The position numbers and the translations under genes were made by a program. A stretch of 64,000 nt of DNA, taken from assembly GCA_030247845.1 (NCBI GenBank), contig JAPDRP010000029.1, positions 62,001 through 126,000 of the forward strand, in the 5' to 3' direction. The notes under the pieces were generated by a model, which worked only from the letters and a program-made list of their open reading frames with translations, was not told the origin of the DNA and did no database searches. Shown in pieces: positions 1 to 9,057 of this stretch. Positions within the stretch are counted from its first letter, which is position 1; each line of letters begins with the position of its first letter. This DNA comes from Coniosporium tulheliwenetii (taxonomy: Eukaryota; Ascomycota; Dothideomycetes).

Positions 1-63
1 GCTAATGTCTCTGAGAGACGCGTCGCGCGCTGGTGGGGTAGCCAACTCGCTTATTGAGTACGT
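1..63. mobile_element. Terminal end of a Fot1/pogo-type element, remainder outside the window
   Basis: The right-hand end reads, on the complementary strand, ACGTACTCAATAAGCGAGT and then a CCCCACC tract, closely matching the terminal inverted repeats of the pogo elements at 20602, 34107 and 55016. It is followed by a TA (64-65), the expected target duplication. The rest of the element lies left of the window, so its coding capacity is unknown. It interrupts the LINE relic immediately to its right. Confidence 0.6.
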
Positions 64-65
64 TA

Positions 66-322
66 CTCCCCAGCTATATTACTGTTGCTATGAAGAGCTG
101 CCTCGCTGTCTTTGGGTTTAGCCCTGTGATTCACTTTAGCGCCAGCGCTGCTCTGATGCCTCGTTTGGCGGCTCTTGTCGTATGGTGTCTGTATCGAAGG
201 GCTCGGTCCAGGACGACTCCGAGGATTTTAGCTTCGGCTTTCGGCTTTCGGCTGAGCATGCAGCGTGAAGCTAATCTTGATGGGGTCACGTGCCTGTGTG
301 CACAGCCACTCGACTCCGCCAT
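66..322 (-). pseudogene. LINE (Tad1-like) reverse transcriptase relic
   Basis: Read on the minus strand, the stretch around 245-131 encodes ILGVVLDRALRYRHH followed by ALALK, the pattern found downstream of the reverse transcriptase core in fungal Tad1-like non-LTR retrotransposons. The frame then meets a stop at 131-133, continues as LNPKTARQLFIATV, and meets another stop before the pogo end at 63. The fragment is short, has no complete domain and carries in-frame stops, so it is a dead remnant. Family assignment is by recognition of the C-terminal RT pattern only. Confidence 0.5.
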
Positions 323-429
323 GGCTGCCTAGTGAGACTTATAAACTTCCGCAATCTGGAATCAACTTCCCCTCTCCACTACGTAGCTTTTCCCTTTCGC
401 ATTGATGACAACTACGTACTCGGACCACG

Positions 430-3400
430 ATGAGCTTTGGCTCTAGCATAGGCGACATTATCAAGCTTCTTGAACTTGCGAACGAGATCCGGACGCGGTT
501 TGCTGATTGTCCGCGCCAATTTAAGGCGATATTGAACGAGTAGGTCACTCCATCGGCAGATTTACCGATAGTTGATTGTTTAAATCAATAGAGCGACGGG
601 CCTCTCGAATGTCCTACGAGATATCGAGGGTGTTCTATCCCAGCAGGAGCTTACCAACTGGCAGAAGAGAGATCTGGTGCCAATTCTTCAAGAATGCCAC
701 AACGTCCTTATCGCCGTAGGAAAAGTAGTGGACGAGAATTATTGTTTGAAGACGTCTAACCCCCGAGGTTTACGAGATAAGTCGCGAAAGGTATTGAAGA
801 GATTAAACTGGGAGCCCAACGACATCCGAGACCTTCGCTTACGCATTACCTTAAATGTTGGACTTTTGAACGCTTTTAATGGAAGCTTAACTAGGTGGCT
901 CTCTGTGTGTCCAATCAAAATATTACGAATATGCTGACTGTTGCCAGCAAGCTCACATTGGTGACAAAAGAGGGTGTGGATCGGTTGCATGAGCGGCAAG
1001 ATAACCATGAACGTCGTGAAGAGCATCGGGCTATCCTCGACTGGCTCACCCCCTTCGACTATGCTACTCAGCAGAGCGATTGCATTGGCAGACGACAGGA
1101 AGGAACAGGACAGTGGTTGTTGAATTCGTATGAGTTCCAAGAATGGCTCAACCAACCCAAGCAGACGTTGTTCTGCCCAGGCCTTCCAGGAGCAGGGAAG
1201 ACAATACTCGTATCTATTGTTGTCCACCACCTCCACACCACGTTCTGGAATGACCGTACTATCGGCATCGCATACCTGTATTGCAACTTCCGACGAGAAC
1301 ACGAGCAAAAGCCCACCGATTTACTCCTGAGTCTACTAAAGCAGTTCGTCCAGGAACGGCCTTCCATACCTGAAAGCGTGAAGGATCTTTACACTCGTCA
1401 CAAAGACAAACGAACACGACCCTCGTTTGACGAAATCTCGAAAGCGTTGCAGTCTGTTGTCGCTGGTTATTCAAGGGCCTTTGTTATTGTTGATGCGCTA
1501 GACGAATATCAAGTCTCTGATGGACGCCGGAGAAAGCTTCTATCAGAGATCTTCAACCTTCAAACCAAGACGGCGGCAAATATCTTTGCAACCTCACGAT
1601 TCATTCCGGAGATCGAGAAGGAGTTTGAAGGAAGCATATCAGTGGAGATCCGTGCCAGTGGTGATGATGTGAGGAGATACCTGGAAGGGCATATGTCACA
1701 GCTGCCATCATTCGTCTCACGCAATGCTGATCTACAAGAGCAAATCAAGACTGCAATCGCAACGGCAGTCGACGGAATGTACGTATCTTCTTAGTATCTT
1801 GTGGGATAAAGTGAGCTAACATATCTTCAGGTTCCTCCTCGCGCAGCTCCATCTAGGCTCATTAACCGGGAAGAGATCGCCAAAGGCTATCAGAACTGCT
1901 TTGAAAGAGCTGCCGACAGGGTCTGACGCGTATGGCAATGCGTATAAAGAAGCCATGGAGAGAATTGAAGCCCAGGTTGCAGATTCTCGAGAGCTTGCGG
2001 AGCAGGTCCTGTCATGGATCACCTGTGCTAAGAGACCGCTAACCACATTGGAGCTTCGACATGCCCTTGCCGTGGAAATCGGTGCGCCCGAACTTGACAA
2101 AGAGAGTCTCCCAGAAACTGAAGACATGGTTTCTGTGTGCGCTGGCTTGGTCACAGTCGACGAAGAGAGTGATATTATCCGCTTGGTCCACTACACAACG
2201 CAGCAATACTTTGAACGGACGCAGAGTAATTGGTTTCCAAATGCTCAGATTGACATCACGAGGATCTGTGTTACGTATCTATCGTTCGATACTTTTGCAA
2301 CCGGTTTTTGCACTACGAACCAGGAGTTCGAAGCACGACTTCAATCGAATGCACTTTACGATTATGCTGCTCAAAACTGGGGACATCATGCCTATAGCGT
2401 GTCGGGAGAGGTTAAACAATTGATACGGGATTTCCTTGAGACTGAAGCTAAGGTCTCTAGCTCCAGTCAGGCCATGTTCGCTTCCAGAGGCTTCTCCAGT
2501 TATAGTCAAAGAGTACCAAGGCAAATAACGGGACTTCATCTTGCGGCATACTTCGGACTGAGGGACCCGATGGTAACCTTACTTCAGAATGGACACGATC
2601 CGAACCTGAAAGACACTTCTGGTCGAACCCCGCTCTTCTGGGCCGTTAAGAACGGTCACGAAGGAGCAGTGAAGCTGCTGCTTCTGGATGAAAGCATCAA
2701 TCCCGACTCCAAGGACGCCGATGGTCGGACACCGCTGTCATGGGCCGCGCAAAACGGACAAGAATCGGTAGTGCAGTTGCTGCTTGAACAAAAAGGCGTC
2801 GACGCCAACTCTAAGGACACTCACGGTCGGTCCTCACTGTCTTTGGCTGCAAGAAACGGGCACGAGGCGGTGGTAGATTTGTTTCTTGCGAAAGATGGCG
2901 TCGATCTGACCTCAAGGGACAATTCTGGTCTAACGCCGCTATCCTGGGCTGCAGAGGGCGGGCACGAGGCGGTTGTCCGATCGCTCCTTAAGCGCCAAAC
3001 CGTCGACACCAACCAAATTGACTCTAGCGTCCAGTCACCGCTGCTATTAGCAGCGGAAAATGGGCACGAGGCGGTGGTACAGTTGCTGCTTGATCGCTGC
3101 CGTAATATCAAGTGCCAAGACACTGACAGTTGGGAGCCGCTGTCGTATGCCGCCGGCAACGGGCACGAGGCAGTGGTGAAGTTGCTACTCGCGAAGGATG
3201 GTGTCAACCCGGACTATAGGGACAGGGAATCTGGCCGGACGCCGCTGTCATGGGCCGCAGAGAACGGATACGAGGCAGTGGTGAAATTGTTGCTATTGAA
3301 TGACGGAGTTGATCCTGACTCTAAGGACAACGATGGTCGTACGGCACTTTCATGGGCTGCGGAGGGCGGGTCCGAGGCGGTGATGCAGCTGCTCTTGGCG

Positions 3401-4594
3401 CAGGATAGGGTGGCTCCCAACTCTAAGGACGTTAATGGTCGGACGCCGCTTTCATGGGCTGTGGAGAACGGACGCAAGGCAGCGGTGCGACTACTGCTTA
3501 ACCACTCTGGCGTTGATGCAAACTCCAAAGACGCTCGTGGTTGGACGCCGCTGATTTTGGCCGCAGCGATTGGGCAGAAGGCTATTGTAAAGCTGTTGCT
3601 TGACCACGGTGCGGATACCAATTCCGAGGACACGTATGGCCAGACGCCGCTGTTATATGCGGCAGAGAGCGGGCATGAGGTTGTACTGAAGGCACTGCTC
3701 AAAAAGGACGGAGTTGATCCGAACTTGAGGGACACTCAGTGTGGTCGCACGCCTCTGTTATGCGCTGCGAAGGAGGGGAAAGAAGCGGTTGTGCGGCTGT
3801 TGCTCGCGAACGACGCTGTCGTACCGGACCTTAAGGACCGCGACGGTAGAACACCCCTGTGGTGGGCCGCAGCGAATGGGCACGAGGCGGTAGTGAGACT
3901 TTTACTCGGAAAAGAAGGAGTCGGCCTAAATTCTCAGGACGAATTCGGTCAGACGCCGCTTTCGATCGCCGCAGAGGGCGACCATGAGGCGGTTCTGCAG
4001 ATTCTGCTCGCAACGGACGGCATCGACCCAAATTCAAGGGACAAATACGGGCGGACACCGATGTTTTACGCTGCACATAACAGAGACGGTGCAGCCACAG
4101 TAATACAGCTGCTCCTCGCGAAGAATGGCATCGCCCCGGACTCGAGGGACAACTATGGGCTTACACCATTGTTGGTAGCTGCAGCGAACGGAAACAAGGC
4201 GGTAGTGGAACTGCTGCTAAGGGAGGAGAGTGTTGACCCGGACTCCAAGGATCAGTATGGCAGAACGCCGCTGTGGTGGGCTGCAGAGAATGCGCACGAA
4301 GCGGTCACAGAACTGCTACTAACCAAAAAGGGCATCAATCTGAATTCCAAGGACACCAAATCTGGTCGAACGCCGTTGCTGTTGGCTGCAGAGGGTGGGC
4401 ACAAGCGGCTGGTGGAGATCCTGCTTGATAATATGGTAGATATGGATGCAGAGGACAACCGCGGGTACACGGCCCTCCAACTAGCGGCATTCAATGAATA
4501 CAGAGAGGTAGAGCAGTTGTTGATGGAGAAAGGGGTCTCGCAGCCTGAGGACTTTTATGGGTTCCAGGTCTTGTTTCTGGAAAAAGAGCATTAA
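430..4594 (+). CDS. NACHT-ankyrin NLR-like (STAND) protein, 4 exons
   Basis: Predicted exons are 430-539, 592-894, 948-1778 and 1831-4594, giving about 1335 residues with all junctions in phase. The introns (540-591, 895-947, 1779-1830) are 52-53 bases; the second has a TGCTGAC and the third a GCTAAC branch-like site. The N-terminus (MSFGSSIGDIIKLL...) resembles the fungal STAND N-terminal domain (PigL_N type). The NACHT NTPase follows, with Walker A GLPGAGKT (Lys about 222) and Walker B FVIVDALDE (Asp about 320), then a winged-helix-like linker. From about residue 647 there are 20 consecutive ankyrin repeats of 33-36 residues, most with the frame GRTPLSWAAENGHEAVV. Such proteins are intracellular receptors whose oligomerisation triggers an N-terminal effector; many control heterokaryon incompatibility or immunity. 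The ligand is unknown. The repeats are unusually alike. The first two introns are inferred from splice signals and frame continuity and need transcript support. Confidence 0.85.
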
Positions 4595-4964
4595 CAAGCT
4601 ATTAACGAATATACTTGATAATATCTGCAGATGCACACGTCGCCTCTATGACAGCAATAACTACCTGAGGCACCAGCTTTGCAGTCCTTTGCGCAAAACC
4701 TTACTGTGCTTTTGACCGCATCCAAGTCAGGCCTCCGTCTCTCCTTTGGGGCGTCCTTTGGTTGCATATTTCCACAAAATGTAATTGGGTGTAGGGGGTC
4801 AATGAGTCATAGCGTTGGTACGTGCTTTGCCCAGACAGGAGCTTCGCTTGAACTATCTGGGTTAGATTCCCGGCTGATCCACGGGAGCTCTGATCCGAGG
4901 TGTACACAAAGTGTAAACAACAAGAGGGTCGTCAAGCAGACAACGTCGCCAGCTTCATATCAGG
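4595..4964. other. Intergenic region between the NLR-like and Spok-like genes
   Basis: This 370-base spacer separates two genes on the same strand and must hold the 3' end of the NLR-like gene and the promoter of the next gene. Short open frames cross it, but none has a recognisable domain. I see no repeat or RNA gene in it. Confidence 0.5.
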
Positions 4965-7289
4965 ATGGATGGGCAGCTTGCAGAGCTACGTCGACAACTC
5001 GAAGAGGAAAAGCGACGACGTCAAGAGGAGCAACGTCTACGTGAAGAGGAGCGACGCCGCCGCGAGGAAGCGGAAGCCAGTGCAGAACACTCCAGGCCCC
5101 ACACACTCCTCGAACATCTCAAAGCTTGTCACAGATCCTTCCACGCGCTCACGGTTGTCACCGACAAGACCTCGACAACTCAGGGTAACACTACGGACCC
5201 TACCGGCAGACAATTCCCACGGCATATCGTTCCCTGGGACGACTTCATAACCGGACAGGATGAGATCTGGGAGCGGTTCTCAGTCCACCCGGACTTCCAC
5301 TCGCGGAGAACATTCCCGACCTCCCATCAGCTGGACTACGTCTGCGGAAACCTCCGCCCGATCAGCTCAGAGAATGGCCTTCGAGACTACGCACGTGAGA
5401 CGATCGAAAACCATGTACGGACGCTGATCGAACAAGTGTACGAAGATGAGCAACTGCGGGACGTTCTTGGGCTTCGGGGGAAGGTGGTTTTCGAAAGTCA
5501 CACCAACGTGGGGGATTTGAGCGAAACAACAATTGAAGAGGAGATGGAGCGAATGACCGTCGCTGGGCCCAGTACACCGATTAAAACGAGGGGAAGGGCG
5601 AGAGGGCAAGGGCAAGGGCGGAAAGCAGATAAGGGCAAAGGGAGAGCCAATCAAGGCGGTTCGAAGAGCAGTGTTCGGAGGAGAGGTGGATCATCGGATC
5701 AATTTTGCATACTCGAGATGCCGGACGGCGGAAAGGCTGCAATCATGCTGATTGAATACAAGGCGCCTCACAAGTTCTCCTTGGACAACGTGATCGCCGG
5801 ACTGGATGGGGAGATTCGACCGGCCGAAGATGTGATCGGCAAGGACGGCAAAAGCTTCGAATTCCTGTCGAAATGCCTGGCGGCTGCTGTGATCACGCAG
5901 CTCTTCTCGGACATGATCCGGAAGGGAGTGCGATGGGGCTACATTTGCACGGGAGAAGCCAATGTCTTCCTGCACATTCCGGACGAGCCTTCAGTTGTGT
6001 ACTACCACCTTTCGATACCAAAACTAGACTGCAAGGAGGACGACGAGTACAGCCCATACAGGACGGCGGTAGCAGAGGCGTCCGCGTTCGTTCTGCGCGC
6101 GATGCACAGCGAGGCGCCAAGTCAATCGTGGCGTGACGAGGCGGAAAAGCTATCGACGTGGCCTCAAGAGTATATCGATGTTCTGAAAGATATCCCACCA
6201 ACCCCCTCCGAGAGCGGGGACAAAGGCAGTGAATATCAGTCGAAGTTCGTGAGCGCCTATCTTCACTCTCCGATGGTGTTACGCCGTCGCAAGCAAGTCC
6301 CGGCCTGCAAAGAACTCGGAAATGATGAGGGTAGCAGGGGCGACCGTGATGGCCACGATGACGGAGATGAGCGAGCTCCAGGCACGCCATCACCCGCGCA
6401 GGACAATCGGCGCGGCAAGCGCGGAAACCAGGGAGCAACCCCCAAAAGACGAGAAGCCAGCCGCGGAACCAGCAGTGGAGCCGACAAACGCAACAACGGC
6501 AATCGGAAGCGGATTGGAGCGGCGTCGAGACCGAGAATCGAGGATCGACCATACTGCACTCATCAGTGTCTGCTTGGACTGGCGCACGGCGGGCCTCTGG
6601 ACAGGCAATGCCCCAACCTCCAAGATCACAGGACGAAGCACATCAAACGAGAGACTTTCCTGCACCTCGTGCGGGCACAGCTTGCCAAAGACCGGGGGCG
6701 CGATGCTGACTGCAAGCCACTCTACACCCAGGGCTCACGCGGAGCGCTTTTCAAGATCCGGCTGTCTTCGCATGGATACACGTTTGTCGCAAAGGGAATG
6801 GAGGAGCCTAATCTTGCCTATCTTCGTCACGAACACCGAGTTTACGAGCAAGTACGCCCTCTTCAGGGTATGTGTGTTCCTGTCTGCCTTGGAGCTGTTG
6901 ACCTCGAGCGGCCATACTACTACGACTGCGGGCTGTACGTTCGTATGCTGTTTCTCAGCTGGGCCGGACGACCGGTCTTCCACTACATCAATCGGGATAA
7001 CGAAGCACATCTTCTCGACAAGGCGACTGAAGCACTGCATGCGCTGCACAAGTTCCAGGTGCTGCATGACGACGCAGAGCCGCGCAACATGCTGTTTGAC
7101 GAGAGCTGTGACCGTCTAATGCTGGTCGACTTTGAACGGGCTAAAGTGCGAGTTCGCCAGCCTCTGGGCATGATCACGCCGAATCGGAAGAGAAAGCGGA
7201 AAGGGAAGGAGAAAAAGACGGTTCAAGTGGAGGATTTCGATGTTGAAGTACGGCGTGCCAGGGCTTGTGTTTCCAGATGTGTAAGATAA
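4965..7289 (+). CDS. Spok-like protein: coiled coil, nuclease-like domain, Cys-His motif, kinase-like domain
   Basis: A single-exon 774-residue protein with the four-part layout of the Spok meiotic-driver family. Residues 1-42 form a charged coiled coil (LAELRRQLEEEKRRRQ...). A PD-(D/E)XK-like segment carries LIEYKAPHK with Glu264 and Lys266. A basic, low-complexity stretch (about 200-235) precedes it and another (about 450-520) follows. Then comes a Cys-His cluster, C531-x3-C535-x13-C549-x5-H555, and a kinase-like C-terminus with catalytic-loop HDDAEPRN (His701, Asp702) and a DFE metal motif at Asp722. In Podospora, Spok proteins kill spores that lack them; the nuclease part is needed for killing and the kinase part for resistance (established for that family). 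The start at 4965 is chosen because the coiled coil begins there. Length and layout match the family, but many Pezizomycotina homologues have no demonstrated drive activity, so the function here is inference. Confidence 0.65.
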   Translation: MDGQLAELRRQLEEEKRRRQEEQRLREEERRRREEAEASAEHSRPHTLLEHLKACHRSFHALTVVTDKTSTTQGNTTDPTGRQFPRHIVPWDDFITGQDEIWERFSVHPDFHSRRTFPTSHQLDYVCGNLRPISSENGLRDYARETIENHVRTLIEQVYEDEQLRDVLGLRGKVVFESHTNVGDLSETTIEEEMERMTVAGPSTPIKTRGRARGQGQGRKADKGKGRANQGGSKSSVRRRGGSSDQFCILEMPDGGKAAIMLIEYKAPHKFSLDNVIAGLDGEIRPAEDVIGKDGKSFEFLSKCLAAAVITQLFSDMIRKGVRWGYICTGEANVFLHIPDEPSVVYYHLSIPKLDCKEDDEYSPYRTAVAEASAFVLRAMHSEAPSQSWRDEAEKLSTWPQEYIDVLKDIPPTPSESGDKGSEYQSKFVSAYLHSPMVLRRRKQVPACKELGNDEGSRGDRDGHDDGDERAPGTPSPAQDNRRGKRGNQGATPKRREASRGTSSGADKRNNGNRKRIGAASRPRIEDRPYCTHQCLLGLAHGGPLDRQCPNLQDHRTKHIKRETFLHLVRAQLAKDRGRDADCKPLYTQGSRGALFKIRLSSHGYTFVAKGMEEPNLAYLRHEHRVYEQVRPLQGMCVPVCLGAVDLERPYYYDCGLYVRMLFLSWAGRPVFHYINRDNEAHLLDKATEALHALHKFQVLHDDAEPRNMLFDESCDRLMLVDFERAKVRVRQPLGMITPNRKRKRKGKEKKTVQVEDFDVEVRRARACVSRCVR

Positions 7290-7905
7290 TGCTTTCGTTC
7301 ATGGATGATTTTCTTGGGTCAACGTGTCAGGATAAGCAAGCATGGTGTTGGGGTGCAAGGGCATGCAAACGATCTTGGGGCAAGGGATAAAAGGCCTTTC
7401 GCACCCGGGCAGCGTGTTATCATCCCTGGTGTTACAGCAACTGCAGCAATATACCTCCTCGAAGTACATCGCAATTCTAGTTCTCCCATCGTACCTTGGG
7501 TGAGCCCCTCCGCTGCCGCTTCGGATCATTCAGACCACTCCCTGCGAACCGCAACCGAATACTAGCCAGAACACTGGCAATAAAGGCACTGAGCCTAGCA
7601 CTTAGATCACCGCTCAAGAAGATATATCAAGCAAATCAACAAAATAGGAAGGCATCGACGTCGATAACGACATCGAATCCACACCAAGCATCGACGGGAA
7701 ACCCAAATCGAAAAATTGACCAAATCCGGGCGCTTCTAGGAAAGACTGATGAAGACCAAAATTGCAAACCGCCAAACCACTCGAACTGCCACCGTCCATA
7801 ACTGAGTAACCGTCAGCCAACGGATCCACGAGACAACGGCTCCACCGACACCGGCACCGACCGGGCTCCCGGCTCAGATTCAGGCTCAACCTCCATCGAG
7901 CCACC
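7290..7905. other. Intergenic region with a short copy of the recombinase-element 5' repeat
   Basis: No gene is supported here. At 7441-7489 the sequence ACTGCAGCAATATACCTCC followed by CGAAGTAC closely matches 58268 onward and 40473 onward, the 5' end of the recombinase/helicase element. The similarity fades after about 50 bases, so this is either a shared terminal motif or a truncated end. The remainder (7490-7905) holds no recognisable feature. Confidence 0.45.
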
Positions 7906-8433
7906 CTAGGGAGATTCCTTCGCCTCCATCGTCGACCTCAAAAACTCCATCTCAGCCAGGTCAACCCTCTGGCGTTGCACCGCGATCATCTTCTTCAGGT
8001 CCGCCGAGGTAAGGGTACCATCCGGATCCCATCTGCGACGAAAATCTTCCACCATGGAATGTAACCCATCGAACTTGAACCTCTTCGCACCATAACGGCG
8101 CTCCGAATCCTTAATTAACCCGCCTAGCTCCACATCACCTCGGCACCGCTTTCTCGAGGACACCGACCGTCCGTTCACGGTCTTGGCCGAGGTCGTAGTC
8201 GTCGCCGCTAACGGCTGAACCGTATGCGTTATCTGAGAACCTCCGTTCTTCGGAGCACCTCTCGGCATCTCCACAGTACTCTCAGCACCAGTCGACGAAG
8301 ATAACCGACCAGCACTACCTTGCGTAACCGTGGACCAAGATCGCTGCTGGAGAACGACAGTTGAGGCAGACCAGGTACCATCAGGGCTTTGACGAGCCCA
8401 AAGAGCTGCAAACGACCGAGTCGTAGAAGCCAT
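7906..8433 (-). CDS. Hypothetical basic protein, 175 aa
   Basis: An intronless frame of 175 residues. I recognise no family. The first half is rich in Ser and Thr and looks disordered. A basic stretch (SSRKRCRGD, then RRYGAKRFKF) is followed by a helical C-terminus (DLKKMIAVQRQRVDLAEMEF) that could form a short amphipathic or coiled-coil helix. No signal peptide or membrane segment is evident. It points toward the Spok-like gene, with their 3' ends about 600 bases apart. It could be a real small nuclear-type protein or the end of a degraded gene; coding support is only open-frame length and composition. Confidence 0.35.
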   Translation of the reverse strand: MASTTRSFAALWARQSPDGTWSASTVVLQQRSWSTVTQGSAGRLSSSTGAESTVEMPRGAPKNGGSQITHTVQPLAATTTTSAKTVNGRSVSSRKRCRGDVELGGLIKDSERRYGAKRFKFDGLHSMVEDFRRRWDPDGTLTSADLKKMIAVQRQRVDLAEMEFLRSTMEAKESP

Positions 8434-9057
8434 CTCGACAAACAGTTATGAACGTCGCAGCAAACGGCAATAAATGAAGAGTGGCAAGTTTCGCAGTCGC
8501 TGCAAACACAGATGTAATGGAAGCACTCTATAAACCTCGCAGCAGAGAGAAGCTCTGAAGCGAGAGCGAAAGAGAAATGAAAGGTGCGTCCAGCCTTTAA
8601 GTAGCGCTGTGCGTTGTCTATAGTGCCATCTTGACTGCCATCTTGGCGGCCATCTTCCGGGCTATCTTGGCGAAATCCAAATGACCAAAATGACCACTTC
8701 GTGTTCCTACCCCATGTTCATCCATTCCCTTTCGGATTAATCCATTCTTCCGTTCCACTCCAGCTTAGTAATGCGGTGGGCCCATGGCCCGTCAACTGTA
8801 TGGCAATCATAGAATAAGTGCAGTTGACGGGACCCGGTTGGAAAACAACACAACATCTCGACAACATTGAAAGTGTACATGACATGACTACCGCCAGACT
8901 CGCCTCATCACATAGTGTCTGCTTCTCCATAAGGAACTAAATCCTAAGTGCTCCTTCATACTATTCCTAGGAGGGTTGGGCCGTCATTTTCCTATTCGGG
9001 TCGTCATCTCCCGCTTCAAGACAGTAGTATTATGCTAAGAAGCAAAGTCAGCGTCAA
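8434..9057. other. Intergenic region with a 12-bp tandem motif
   Basis: No gene is supported. At 8625-8672 there are four contiguous 12-base units beginning GCCATCTT (the fourth GCTATCTT) with differing last four bases. This lies about 190 bases upstream of the minus-strand hypothetical gene start and could be a promoter element cluster or a microsatellite-like expansion. The rest shows nothing recognisable up to the hAT left end at 9058. Confidence 0.4.

Noticed and set aside
4679..5044. A 121-codon frame between the NLR-like and Spok-like genes
   Set aside because: It overlaps the start of the Spok-like gene in another frame and has no domain or coding pattern.
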